Source: Rhodospirillaceae bacterium
Lineage (GTDB): Bacteria > Pseudomonadota > Alphaproteobacteria > Rhodospirillales > Casp-alpha2
Length of the DNA: 64,000 nt
NCBI GenBank assembly: GCA_016845145.1
Contig: JAERTE010000119.1
Coordinates: forward strand, 1 to 64,000
Reading direction: 5' to 3'
Shown here: one piece after another, positions 1-10,065 of the stretch
Layout: the number at the start of each line of letters is the position of its first letter
How positions within the stretch are numbered: the first letter of the stretch is position 1
Program-made: the position numbers and the translations under genes
Notes under the pieces: generated by a model
Told to the model about the DNA's origin: nothing
What the model saw: the letters and a program-made list of their open reading frames with translations, nothing else
Databases searched by the model: none

Positions 1-1
1 C

Positions 2-3000
2 GACACGGAAGGCCTGTCGATCTCGATCAGTGATATCCCTGACGGCGCGACGTTGATGTCCGGCGGCCAGGAGATCACGGTGACGGACGGTGTTGCGGAC
101 GTTGATCCGTCGCAGCTTGCCGGCCTGACGATCACGCCGCCAGCGGACAGTGACGGCGACTTCACCTTGAGCGTCTCTGCCACCACCACGGACGGCACGG
201 ATTCAGAGACAGTAACCGGTTCCATCGACGTTGACGTGACCGGCGTGGCCGATGCGCCGACGCTGGATCTGAGCGCGGCTTCGGGTGACGAAGACACGGC
301 AATATCTCTCGATATCAGTGCCGGATTAACGGATACCGATGGTTCGGAAACTTTGAGTGTTACCATCAGTGACGTGCCGGATGGCGCTATCTTAAGCGCC
401 GGTACGGACAATGGCGATGGTACCTGGACGCTGGATTCCGGTGATTTGGACGGGTTGAGCATTACGCCGCCGGAAGATTTCAACGGCTCGTTTGATCTGA
501 CAGTGACCTCCACTGCCACGGAAGACAGCGGTGATACGGCTACGACGACCAGCACTTTGAGTGTCGATGTTGCTGCCGTTGACGATGAGGTTGCCGGTTC
601 CACCCTTGATGTGAGTGATTCCGCGGGTAGCGAAGATTCTGCCATCGGTCTCAACATTGATGTTACGCAACTTGATACGGATGGGTCGGAATCTGTCTCG
701 ATCACCATTTCGGATGTGCCGAATGGTGCCGAACTGAGCGCCGGTACGGACAATGGCGATGGTACCTGGACGCTGGATGTTGGCGATCTTGATGGGCTGA
801 CAGTGACGCCGCCGGATGATTCGAATGTCGATTTCTCGCTCGGCGTTTCGATAACCACCACGGAAGCCGATGGTGGCGATACCAGCACGGTCACGGGCAC
901 GGTCGATGTTGATGTGACCGGCGTTTCGGATGGCGCAGACCTTTCCGTGTCGCTGGGTGATGAGACAGTGACTGTCGAAGACGTGGTTTACGATCTTGAT
1001 CTTTCCGCCACGCTTTCGGATACGGACGGTTCGGAAAGCGTTTCCGTGACCATCAGTGATGTGCCGGTCGGGGTGACTTTGAGCGCAGGGACGAACAATG
1101 TTGACGGCAGCTGGACGCTGGATGCAGGCGATCTTGCCGATCTCGAAATGACCGTGCCGGACGGCACGCCGGCGTTCGATTTGACAGTTTCTGCGACAGC
1201 AACGGAAGACGATGGCGACAGCTCTACCACCACGGCGACGATTTCGGTCGATGCGACCGACACGTCGGCATCTGAGGCTGAGCTTGAGACGACCGATGCA
1301 TCGGGTTCCGAAGACACAGCTATTGCACTTGATATCGACGTGACACAGGTCGATACGGACGGCTCGGAATCCATGTCGATCACCATTTCCGATGTACCGG
1401 ACGGCGCGGCGCTGAGTGCCGGTACGGACAATGGAGACGGGACCTGGACGCTGGATGCCGGCGATCTCGATGGTTTGACCGTGACGCCTGCGGACGACAG
1501 CAACACAGACTTCACTTTGGGTGTGTCAGTAACCACCACGGAAGCCAGCAGCGGTGACACGACGACGACGACGACATCTTTGGACGTTGACGTCACCGGT
1601 GTGGCCGATGCGCCAACGCTTTCCGTCAGCCTTGGCGACGGTGAAGTGACGACGGCGAATGCGGAAACCGTTGATGTCAGCATTGGCGTGGATAATGTTG
1701 GAGATACGGATAGTGGCTTCACCGTGACAGCCCGCAATATCGATGACGACGGCAACCTGAGCGATCCTTCTGCCGACAACATCAGCTTCAACAATAACCC
1801 GCCGGGCTTCGGCGTCAGCGGCGATGCCTCCGGTGCTGATTCTGAATTGGGCTATGACAACGAAACCGGCCAGTCGGAAGAACTGCACGTTGGGTTTGAC
1901 GAGGACGTTTCCTCGGTTGATGTTTCCTTTGCGTGGATGGCGGGCAGCGAAGACGCCAACTACGAGATCTATCAAGATGGCGTCAAGGTTGGCGAAGGCA
2001 CCATTGATGGCGGTAGCGATGGCGTTGATGGCCCGGTCACGCTGACTGCAGACGGCGGCGTTGCTTTCGATCAAATCGTGTTCAGCGCGCCGGGTGGCGG
2101 TGATCATGATTTCCTGATCAATTCCATCGATTTCGAAGCTACCGAAGGCGGCGACACCGCGGTGACCTACCCGCTAGATATTTCATCGAACCTGACTGAT
2201 ACGGACGGTTCTGAGAGCCTGTCCATCACGGTAGACGACCTGCCGGATGGCGCGACCCTAAGCGCCGGTACCGACAACGGTGACGGGACCTGGACGCTTG
2301 GTGCGGATGACCTTGATGGACTGGAGATCACGGTGACCGGCGACGACCCGGGTCAGAGCTTCGATCTGACAGTGACGGCGACCGCGACCGAGGATGATGG
2401 TGATACCGCGTCGGTTAACGCCACAGCTTCGACTGATGGCGTTGTTGTTGATGAAACCGCCGATGGCGCCACGATTGATATTACCGATGCGACCGGTTCT
2501 GAAGACACGGCCATCGCGCTCGATATCGACGTCACGCAGATCGATACGGATGGTTCCGAGACCATGTCCATCACCATCACTGATGTGCCCGACGGTGCGG
2601 AATTGAGCGCCGGTACGGACAATGGTGATGGCACCTGGACGCTGGATGCTGGCGACCTTGACGGTTTAACCGTCACTCCGGCGGATGACAGCAATACGGA
2701 CTTCACGCTGGGTGTCTCGGTGACCACTACTGAAACGGAGAGCGGTGATACCTCGACGACGACAACCTCGCTGGACGTCGATGTCACGGGTGTTGCCGAT
2801 GCACCGACCTTAAGTGCCGATGTCAGTTACGACGGCGTTTCCAGCGGCGAGACCGATGTCGATGTGCCGCAAGGCGTGCTCGATGCCGCGACCGGCGATA
2901 ACGTGGTGACGGTCTCCGGTGTTCCGGATGGCGCTACGCTATCTGTCGGTACGGACAATGGTGACGGCACCTGGACACTTGAAGCTGGAGATGTGCCCGA

Positions 3001-6000
3001 CCTTACCTTCACAGCGGCTGATGGCTCCACCGATACAGTTTCGTTGTCGTTCGAAGTGACTGGCGGAACCGAGGCGGGTGAAACGCTGACATCCGATGAT
3101 TTCTCCGGCGGCGTTTCCGGCTGGAGCGGCGATGCCGAGAGCTCGGGCGGCCAGATGATGCTCGAAGGCGATGCGACCACTTCAAAGACCTTCGACTTTG
3201 GTGCGGAGAATGCAGGCAAAACGGTTACGATCTCCTTCGACGCCGATGCCCAAAACGACTGGGAAGAAAGCGGTAGCTATCAAGACTATTTCAACGTGTC
3301 GATCAACGGCGAGGAAGTGCTCGAGACTTCGGAAGAAAGCGCCACGTCGCATTCATTCACGGTGACATTGGACGAGAACGGACAGGTCTCGGTTGAAATG
3401 AGCACGGATACGACCGCATCCGATGAGCGGGTGATGATCGATAATCTGGAGATCTCCACCGGTGACGATTGGGATGGCGTGGTCGCGGACGGTTCCGTCG
3501 ATGTTGAACCCGAGATCGGTGGCGCGGTTTATGACCTCGATATTTCCACCGGCCTGACGGATACGGACGGCTCCGAGACGCTGTCGATCACCGTTGACGA
3601 TCTGCCGGATGGGGCCGTGCTGTCCGCCGGGACAGACAATGGCGACGGTAGTTGGACGCTGGATGCCGGTGATCTAGACGGTCTGCAAGTGACCGTGCCG
3701 GATAGCGCGAGTGACTTCGATCTCGCTGTCAGTGCGACGGCGACGGAAAACGACGGTGATACGAACACGGTATCCACGACGGTATCTGTCGAAATGCAGG
3801 ATTTGACCGCTGAAGGCGCGACCATTGATGTGGCGGACGCCAGCGGTGCCGAAGATACGGCTATTGCGTTGGATATCGATGTCACACAGATCGATACGGA
3901 TGGCTCCGAGAGCATGTCGATCACCATCACCGATGTTCCGGACGGCGCCACTTTGAGTGCTGGCACAGACAACGGTGATGGCACTTGGACGGTGACGGAA
4001 GAACAGTTGGACGGGCTTTCCGTCACGCCGGCCGAGGACAGCAATGTCGATTTCACGCTGGGCGTTTCGGTGACCACCACCGAGGCCGGCAGCGGCGACA
4101 CGACCACCACTGAAACGACATTGGATGTCGATGTCACCGGTGTGGCCGATGAGCCGACGCTTGATGTTTCGGTTGAATACTCTGGGCAAACAAGTGCGGA
4201 AACCTCTGTCGATGTGCCGCAATCGGTTGTCGATGCGGCCGGTGGCGACAATACCGTGACTATCTCCGGTGTGCCGGATGGTGCCCTGCTCAACAATGGT
4301 ACGGATAACGGCGACGGCACCTGGACTTTGGATGCCGGTGATCTGAGCGACTTGACGGTGATGCCGGTTGAGGGCTCCGATGACACCATCTCCATGAGCT
4401 TCGAAGTGACCGAGGATGGTTCTGGTGATTCCCTCGCATCCGAGGATTTCTCGAGCGGTGTATCGGGTTGGAGCGGCGACGCCTATGAGTCAGGCGGGAA
4501 CATGATCCTGCAGGGAGATGCCGAGACTTCCAAGACTTTCGATTTTGGTGAAGAGCACGCGGGCCAAACGGTGACTGTTAGCTTTGACTTTGACGCCGGA
4601 TCAGGTTGGGAGGAAAGTGGTTCCTACCAGGATTACTTCGATGTCAGTGCCAACGGCACGGAGGTTGTGGATACTTCCGAAGACAGTGCGTCGAGCGCCT
4701 CCTTCACAGTGACGCTGGACGAGAATGGCCAAGTGACGCTGGATATGAGTACCAATACGACGGCTTCCAGTGAGTACATGACCATCGACAACCTACAAAT
4801 TTCAGGTGGTGATGACTTTGAAACGAGCGTGGCCACGGACACCCTCGACGTCGAACCCGAAGCAGGTGGAACAATCTACGATGTGGACTTGCTCGACATC
4901 ACCTCAACGCTGACCGACACGGATGGATCCGAGACACTCTCGGTCACGGTCGATGGCTTGCCGGATGGTGCTTCGCTTACGGCGGGAACGGAAAACGCTG
5001 ACGGTTCGTGGACATTGGAAGCTGGTGATCTCGACGGCCTTGAAATGACGGTGCCGGCAGGATCAGGAGACTTCAATCTAGAGGTCAGTGCCACCGCGAC
5101 GGAAGACGACGGCGACACCAATACGGTATCCACAACGGTTACTGTTGAGGAACAGGATATCGCAGCCGACGGTGCAACCATCGAAGCGACCGATGCTTCA
5201 GGCCTGGAAGATTCGGCCATTGCGCTTAACATTGATGTGACACAAGTCGATACGGACGGCTCCGAGAGCATGTCCATCACCATCACCGATGTACCGGACG
5301 GCGCCGAGCTTAGTGCCGGTACGGACAACGGCGACGGCACCTGGACGGTCACGACGGACGATCTCGATGGCTTGAGCATTACTCCAGCTGATGACAGCAA
5401 TACGGACTTCACGCTGGGTGTGTCCGTCACCACCACGGAATCGACCAGCGGCGATACCAACACTGTCACCGGTACGTTGGACGTTGATGTCACAGGCGTG
5501 GCGGATACGCCGACGCTAAGCGTCGACCTGGGTGACGCCACCTATACGGAAGGTGGTTCCACGGAAAGTGATCCGGAAACCTCGACCATCGCGGCCGATG
5601 GCTCGCTTGATTTCAGTGGCGCAAACAGTTCCGGAAGTATTGGTTATTCAACAGGTACGATTGAGATCACCGCCGACGACGACGGTAGCTTCAACCTGCA
5701 ATCCATGCAATTGGGTCAATCGGGCGGCACTGGTGTGATCGTTACCGCCTATGACGAGAACGGAAACGAAGTCGGTTCTCAAACCATTAGCCTGGACTCT
5801 GGCTACGGCGTCAGCGCAACTGTGGACTTCTCGGATATTGACGGGTTTGATGGCGCGCATAGCATCGAGATCGTCAATCCCGACGGCTATGCCAAGGTTG
5901 GTGAGGTCGTGACCACGACCGGCGATCCGGACGCGAGCGATGAAGGCGAAACCACCTTCGATCTCGATGTCACCTCTGCACTCACTGATACCGATGGATC

Positions 6001-8122
6001 CGAGACGTTGTCTGTGACCATCAGCGATGTCCCCGATGATGTCAGCCTGAGTGCCGGCACCGATAACGGTGACGGTACCTGGACACTGGATTCCGGTGAT
6101 CTCGCGGACCTCGAAGTGACCGTACCTGATGGTACAGGTGATTTCGATTTGACCGTGAGCGCTACGGCGACCGAGAACGATGGTGACACGGCAACGACGT
6201 CAACGACCATTTCCGTTGAGACACCGGATCTTGTCGCTGAAGCACCGGTGGTTGCCATCGAAAATGCGTCTGGTTCCGAAGACGGTGCCATTCCGTTGTC
6301 GATTGATGCGGAACTTGGTGATGCCGATGGTTCTGAAACTTTGTCGATCACCATCTCCGATGTGCCGGACGGCGCTGAACTTAGCGCCGGTACGGATAAC
6401 GGCGACGGCACATGGACGTTGGATTTGGGTGATCTCGACGGTTTGAGTGTCACGCCGCCGACAGATTCCAGTGACGATTTTTCGCTTAGCGTATCGGTAA
6501 CGACGACCGAGACCAGCAGCGGTGATACCAACACTGTTTCGGGCAACCTCGACGTTGATGTCACGGGTGTGGCTGATGCGGCAGAGTTAAGCGTTGAGTT
6601 GGGCGACCCGAGCGCCGGCGGCGGCGGGACGACACCGGTATCTTATTGGCAGCTGGACGAAAACAGCGGTAATGACACCTTGACGGACAGCGTGGGTGAC
6701 AACGATGGAACGCCGATCAATACATTGAAAACAAACAATGAAACAGGTGTTTTTGATGGTGCAGCAGAGTTCTCCGGCGGCGGCAAGACCTCCAAGGAGG
6801 AATACATCGAAGTCGATCACTCCGATGCGTTGAAGCCGGAAAGCGGTGCGTTGACCATGTGGTTCAATGCCGACAATGTCAGCGGCAGCGATATGTATAC
6901 GCTGGCGTCATCCGATTCGTCAGGTAACGACGATGGCGGGCACTTCGGTTTGTTCATCGAAGACGGAGAACTTCGTCTGCGCATGCAGAGCGAAGACGAC
7001 CAGACCGATATGACCGGTGGCGATGTCGATGCCAACGAATGGAACCAAGTCACGGTGACCTGGGGTGAGGACGGTGCCAATGTATACTTGAACGGCGAAT
7101 TGGTGGCCTCGGATTCGAATTGGACAGACGGCCTTGAGGGCAATGAGAACCCCTGGACCTTCGGTGCCAACCAATGGTCGAGTTCTGACAATACCGCCGA
7201 TAACATGAGCGACTTCTTCGATGGCCACATGGATGACATCGCCATCTATGACCAACAGTTGACCGCCGATCAGGTGCAGGATCTGTATAGCGACGGTGTC
7301 GAAGAGGTCATGGCTGCGGATACCGGTGGCGATCTGACCTACCCGGTCGATATCAGCGCTAATCTGACCGATACGGATGGTTCGGAATCCGTTTCCATCA
7401 CCATCGACGGCTTGCCCGATGACGCGGCGCTGAGTGCCGGTACGGACAACGGTGATGGCACCTGGACGCTGGATTCAGGCGATTTGGATGGTCTGGAAAT
7501 GACCGTTCCGGAAGGCTCGGATGATTTCCTGATGACTGTCAGCGCGACCACCACAGATGCCGGCGGCGATACCCGCACGGTGACAGAATCGGTGCAAGTC
7601 GATACCGGCTATGACGGCTTTGATGCGGGTACCGTCGGTACCGACTCCGCCGATACCATCACCGGCACGTCCGGTGACGACGTGATTTCCGGCATGGAAG
7701 GCGATGATCAAATCACCGCTGGCGACGGCGATGACACGGTGCTGGGTGGCGCCGGCGACGACACCATTGACGGCGGCGACGGAGACGACCTGATCGAAGG
7801 CGGTGCCGGTGATGATGTCATTGATAGCGGTGCCGGCAACGACGACGTCATGGGTGGCCAGGGCGATGATCTGTTCATCTTCGGAGCCGGCGATGGCGCA
7901 GATTATTTCCATGGCGGCGACGGCTGGTCGGATACGGTGCAACTGGACGGTGTTGACGCCGGTCCTGGCGCCGATGCGGGCTGGGCCCTGCAGGTCGACG
8001 AAGGCGTTGGCTACACCGAGACCGAGACCGGTATTGAGTTCGATGCCGAGGCATCGGGTGTTATCACCCTCGATGACGGCTCCGAACTGACCTTCGACGG
8101 CGTCGAGAAACTGGAATGGTAA
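2..8122 (+). CDS. Giant acidic repeat protein with LamG-like domain and C-terminal RTX repeats (5' end outside window)
   Basis: The reading frame is open from the first bases, so the true start lies upstream; about 2,700 residues are visible. It is built from repeats of about 80-110 residues, each holding a TDGSE box, a VPDGA box and a GTDNGDGTWTL box; I count about fifteen copies of the last. This resembles cadherin-like/VCBS-type stalks. Other domains interrupt the array: jelly-roll-like inserts near 1670-2150, 3090-3470, 4430-4810 (the last two near-duplicates) and 5540-5910, and a LamG/concanavalin-like domain near 6640-7300. Near 7630-7900 come tandem GGxGDD nonapeptides typical of RTX calcium-binding repeats, then a short C-terminal region. 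RTX proteins are usually exported by type I secretion and fold on binding calcium outside the cell. The chain is extremely rich in Asp, Thr, Ser and Gly and very poor in Lys. A surface adhesin or matrix protein is the best guess; no ligand can be read from sequence. No secretion genes are in the window. Confidence 0.9.
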   Translation, partial: DTEGLSISISDIPDGATLMSGGQEITVTDGVADVDPSQLAGLTITPPADSDGDFTLSVSATTTDGTDSETVTGSIDVDVTGVADAPTLDLSAASGDEDTAISLDISAGLTDTDGSETLSVTISDVPDGAILSAGTDNGDGTWTLDSGDLDGLSITPPEDFNGSFDLTVTSTATEDSGDTATTTSTLSVDVAAVDDEVAGSTLDVSDSAGSEDSAIGLNIDVTQLDTDGSESVSITISDVPNGAELSAGTDNGDGTWTLDVGDLDGLTVTPPDDSNVDFSLGVSITTTEADGGDTSTVTGTVDVDVTGVSDGADLSVSLGDETVTVEDVVYDLDLSATLSDTDGSESVSVTISDVPVGVTLSAGTNNVDGSWTLDAGDLADLEMTVPDGTPAFDLTVSATATEDDGDSSTTTATISVDATDTSASEAELETTDASGSEDTAIALDIDVTQVDTDGSESMSITISDVPDGAALSAGTDNGDGTWTLDAGDLDGLTVTPADDSNTDFTLGVSVTTTEASSGDTTTTTTSLDVDVTGVADAPTLSVSLGDGEVTTANAETVDVSIGVDNVGDTDSGFTVTARNIDDDGNLSDPSADNISFNNNPPGFGVSGDASGADSELGYDNETGQSEELHVGFDEDVSSVDVSFAWMAGSEDANYEIYQDGVKVGEGTIDGGSDGVDGPVTLTADGGVAFDQIVFSAPGGGDHDFLINSIDFEATEGGDTAVTYPLDISSNLTDTDGSESLSITVDDLPDGATLSAGTDNGDGTWTLGADDLDGLEITVTGDDPGQSFDLTVTATATEDDGDTASVNATASTDGVVVDETADGATIDITDATGSEDTAIALDIDVTQIDTDGSETMSITITDVPDGAELSAGTDNGDGTWTLDAGDLDGLTVTPADDSNTDFTLGVSVTTTETESGDTSTTTTSLDVDVTGVADAPTLSADVSYDGVSSGETDVDVPQGVLDAATGDNVVTVSGVPDGATLSVGTDNGDGTWTLEAGDVPDLTFTAADGSTDTVSLSFEVTGGTEAGETLTSDDFSGGVSGWSGDAESSGGQMMLEGDATTSKTFDFGAENAGKTVTISFDADAQNDWEESGSYQDYFNVSINGEEVLETSEESATSHSFTVTLDENGQVSVEMSTDTTASDERVMIDNLEISTGDDWDGVVADGSVDVEPEIGGAVYDLDISTGLTDTDGSETLSITVDDLPDGAVLSAGTDNGDGSWTLDAGDLDGLQVTVPDSASDFDLAVSATATENDGDTNTVSTTVSVEMQDLTAEGATIDVADASGAEDTAIALDIDVTQIDTDGSESMSITITDVPDGATLSAGTDNGDGTWTVTEEQLDGLSVTPAEDSNVDFTLGVSVTTTEAGSGDTTTTETTLDVDVTGVADEPTLDVSVEYSGQTSAETSVDVPQSVVDAAGGDNTVTISGVPDGALLNNGTDNGDGTWTLDAGDLSDLTVMPVEGSDDTISMSFEVTEDGSGDSLASEDFSSGVSGWSGDAYESGGNMILQGDAETSKTFDFGEEHAGQTVTVSFDFDAGSGWEESGSYQDYFDVSANGTEVVDTSEDSASSASFTVTLDENGQVTLDMSTNTTASSEYMTIDNLQISGGDDFETSVATDTLDVEPEAGGTIYDVDLLDITSTLTDTDGSETLSVTVDGLPDGASLTAGTENADGSWTLEAGDLDGLEMTVPAGSGDFNLEVSATATEDDGDTNTVSTTVTVEEQDIAADGATIEATDASGLEDSAIALNIDVTQVDTDGSESMSITITDVPDGAELSAGTDNGDGTWTVTTDDLDGLSITPADDSNTDFTLGVSVTTTESTSGDTNTVTGTLDVDVTGVADTPTLSVDLGDATYTEGGSTESDPETSTIAADGSLDFSGANSSGSIGYSTGTIEITADDDGSFNLQSMQLGQSGGTGVIVTAYDENGNEVGSQTISLDSGYGVSATVDFSDIDGFDGAHSIEIVNPDGYAKVGEVVTTTGDPDASDEGETTFDLDVTSALTDTDGSETLSVTISDVPDDVSLSAGTDNGDGTWTLDSGDLADLEVTVPDGTGDFDLTVSATATENDGDTATTSTTISVETPDLVAEAPVVAIENASGSEDGAIPLSIDAELGDADGSETLSITISDVPDGAELSAGTDNGDGTWTLDLGDLDGLSVTPPTDSSDDFSLSVSVTTTETSSGDTNTVSGNLDVDVTGVADAAELSVELGDPSAGGGGTTPVSYWQLDENSGNDTLTDSVGDNDGTPINTLKTNNETGVFDGAAEFSGGGKTSKEEYIEVDHSDALKPESGALTMWFNADNVSGSDMYTLASSDSSGNDDGGHFGLFIEDGELRLRMQSEDDQTDMTGGDVDANEWNQVTVTWGEDGANVYLNGELVASDSNWTDGLEGNENPWTFGANQWSSSDNTADNMSDFFDGHMDDIAIYDQQLTADQVQDLYSDGVEEVMAADTGGDLTYPVDISANLTDTDGSESVSITIDGLPDDAALSAGTDNGDGTWTLDSGDLDGLEMTVPEGSDDFLMTVSATTTDAGGDTRTVTESVQVDTGYDGFDAGTVGTDSADTITGTSGDDVISGMEGDDQITAGDGDDTVLGGAGDDTIDGGDGDDLIEGGAGDDVIDSGAGNDDVMGGQGDDLFIFGAGDGADYFHGGDGWSDTVQLDGVDAGPGADAGWALQVDEGVGYTETETGIEFDAEASGVITLDDGSELTFDGVEKLEW
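395..778 (+). repeat. Long exact DNA repeat within the giant gene array
   Basis: A 42-base stretch that encodes the end of one repeat box is identical at 395-436 and 737-778, 342 bases apart. Near-identical copies recur through the gene (for example near 1417 and 2608). Such DNA-level identity in repeats otherwise different in sequence points to recent duplication or gene conversion within the array. Confidence 0.75.
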
Positions 8123-8149
8123 GGACGGATTGCGGTTTGAGATAACCGG

Positions 8150-8830
8150 GTGACGTCCAACTCAAAACCTTTCGGAGCCGCGCTCGCCGATCATTTGGCG
8201 GCGCGGCTTCCGCTTGTTCGGGATGGCGCGGAGGTTGCGGCTCTTGTGGCAGATGTCCGTGCTCGGGTCCTCAAGCATGTCGAGGCAGATCGAAACCGGC
8301 CCGACGAGGCGCGGGTGGAGTGCGCCATAGGTTGCGACCATTGTTGTCATCTTCGAGTTGATGCGTCTCCGCTTGAAGTGACCGCGTTGGTTTGGTGGAT
8401 TGAGAACAATTTCAGCGCTGACGAAAAATCGCAATTGCGATCCCGGGTAGAGCTCGCCGTTGAGGCGAGCCGAGGAATGTCTGAAGCACAATTCGCCGCC
8501 GCCCACATCGCGTGCCCGCTGTTGCTTGATGGCGTGTGCAGTGCCTATGAGACACGGCCTTTCGACTGTCAGGGATATATGTCGACGGATGCGGGTGTCT
8601 GCGCGAACGCCCGCAACAACTATGATATTCGGGCGATCCCGATCCCCATCAGGCGGTATCGAGCCTTTGTGGATGCCAGGCACACAATGAATCAGGTATC
8701 CGCCCGTATGGGCCGAGAGGCGTCAGTGTTAGAGCTGATCTCAGCGCTTCATATTGCGTTGAACGGAGATGATACCGTTGATAACTGGTTGGCGGGCAAA
8801 GCGGTTTTCGCCGAAGCAGCTATCGAGTAG
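8150..8830 (+). CDS. YkgJ-family cysteine-cluster protein
   Basis: The 226-residue protein carries an N-terminal GCDHCC cluster and a later region with CPLL, GVCSAY and RPFDCQGY, the pattern of the YkgJ/zinc-or-iron-chelating cysteine cluster family (CxxxCxxCC type). Members are thought to bind a metal or Fe-S centre; the reaction is unknown. No signal peptide or membrane segment is visible, so it is probably cytoplasmic. The start is a GTG 27 bases after the giant repeat gene; I see no strong ribosome binding site. Its 3' end overlaps the 3' end of the opposite-strand decarboxylase gene by 11 bases, so the two are convergent. Family assignment is fairly sure, function is not. Confidence 0.75.
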   Translation: MTSNSKPFGAALADHLAARLPLVRDGAEVAALVADVRARVLKHVEADRNRPDEARVECAIGCDHCCHLRVDASPLEVTALVWWIENNFSADEKSQLRSRVELAVEASRGMSEAQFAAAHIACPLLLDGVCSAYETRPFDCQGYMSTDAGVCANARNNYDIRAIPIPIRRYRAFVDARHTMNQVSARMGREASVLELISALHIALNGDDTVDNWLAGKAVFAEAAIE

Positions 8831-10019
8831 ACCCACAGCGCGACGCGAAATCTTCAAACGTAAACTCCCGCTCGCACGATAACCCTCCTGCCACCGAATG
8901 GCTGTAGATAGCCGGCAGGTTGATGCCGTTGAACCAGTGCGATTGCCCATGGGTGTAAGCGCCGGCCTTTTCGATCGCCAGCCGTTGGCCGATAGTGAGC
9001 GGGCGATCAAAGCTGTAGGTGCCGAAGATATCGCCCGCCAAGCACGTCGCGCCGCTCAGGATGTAGGTGTGGCCGGCATCACGGCGCGCGCTCCTTACTG
9101 GCGGCTGGAATTGATAGGCAAAGACCTCTGGCATGTGATTGACGCTGGTGTCCAAGACGGCGTGGATGGCGGTTTTGGTCTTGAAGATATCGACCACGCT
9201 TGTAACCACGCGGGCGGCATTTTGCACCATGGACGTGCCGGGCTCGATAATGACGTCCATATCAAAGTGACTGCGCAACCGGGCAACGGCCTCACCGAAT
9301 GCCGTGGATTTGAGAACTTTATCGAAAGCGTAGCCGCCGCCCAGGTTGAACCATCGTACCTGTTGCAAAAGGGCGGGAATCTTAGCCTCAATCAGTTCCA
9401 TCGTCTGGATCAATCTGTTGAACGTACGGTTGCCACAGGCGGTATGAATGTGAACACCCGAAATGCCGGTGAATTTACCTGGGTTGCCCTCATAAGCGGC
9501 AAGCAGCTGATCTATTGGAATGCCGAGCTTGGAATTTTCACGGGCGGGGTCGTATCTGGGGTCCTCGACGATGGAGAAACCGGGGTTGATCCTGATGCCT
9601 TGCTCGACGCTGGGCGCAAGGGCAGGCGCAACGCGCTCCATTTGGCTCAGCGAATTGAACGACACGTGATCGCAGGTCTGGTTGATGACGCTGCATTGCG
9701 CGTGCGTGAGCGCAGGGCTGGTCATGCTGACAACGCTGCTGGGGCCAATAATATCGCGGGCCAGTTGAGCCTCAAAGGGAGAGCTGCAGGAAAACCCGGC
9801 CACCATTGGCGCGATTCGATTCAAGACGGCGATGACGCCGGATGCCTTGACGGAGAAATACAAGGTGGAGGCGTGGGCGTCGGCAAATCCGCGCAGCGCC
9901 CTTACCCTGCCATCCAGGACATCCAAGTCCCAAACCAGCGCCGGGGTATCAACCTCGTTGTCGACTTCGGTGTTGGGGTGGCTTCTGTGGTGTTCGGGGC
10001 GTGTCATGGTTGCACTCAT
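8820..10019 (-). CDS. PLP-dependent decarboxylase, carboxynorspermidine decarboxylase-like
   Basis: This 399-residue protein fits the alanine-racemase-fold (type III) PLP decarboxylases. The PLP lysine is in FSVKAS (Lys58), followed by HIHTACGN, a phosphate-binding NLGGGYAF loop, EPGTSMV, and a GATCLAGDIFG segment that carries the catalytic cysteine. The SGxxCLAGDxFG pattern is closest to NspC, which decarboxylates carboxynorspermidine or carboxyspermidine to make triamines. The usual partner, carboxynorspermidine dehydrogenase, is not adjacent. The gene diverges from the PLP-protein/kinase pair with only 46 bases between starts, so a shared control region is likely. Orthology to nspC is inference; it could act on another amino acid. 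Confidence 0.78.
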   Translation of the reverse strand: MSATMTRPEHHRSHPNTEVDNEVDTPALVWDLDVLDGRVRALRGFADAHASTLYFSVKASGVIAVLNRIAPMVAGFSCSSPFEAQLARDIIGPSSVVSMTSPALTHAQCSVINQTCDHVSFNSLSQMERVAPALAPSVEQGIRINPGFSIVEDPRYDPARENSKLGIPIDQLLAAYEGNPGKFTGISGVHIHTACGNRTFNRLIQTMELIEAKIPALLQQVRWFNLGGGYAFDKVLKSTAFGEAVARLRSHFDMDVIIEPGTSMVQNAARVVTSVVDIFKTKTAIHAVLDTSVNHMPEVFAYQFQPPVRSARRDAGHTYILSGATCLAGDIFGTYSFDRPLTIGQRLAIEKAGAYTHGQSHWFNGINLPAIYSHSVAGGLSCEREFTFEDFASRCGSTR

Positions 10020-10065
10020 CTGGCATTATCGTATCCGAAACGAAGTGTAGATAAGCGGACGAATC

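Noticed and set aside
2..7610. Possible CRISPR-like or satellite array from regular repeats
   Set aside because: The repeats are in frame, code for protein modules and vary in length. There are no short identical repeats with unique spacers.
988..7942. Long minus-strand open frames across the giant repeat gene
   Set aside because: They encode low-complexity Ser/Val/Pro strings that mirror the plus-strand repeats, lack ribosome binding sites, and vanish where the repeats end. They are shadows of the acidic repeat codons.
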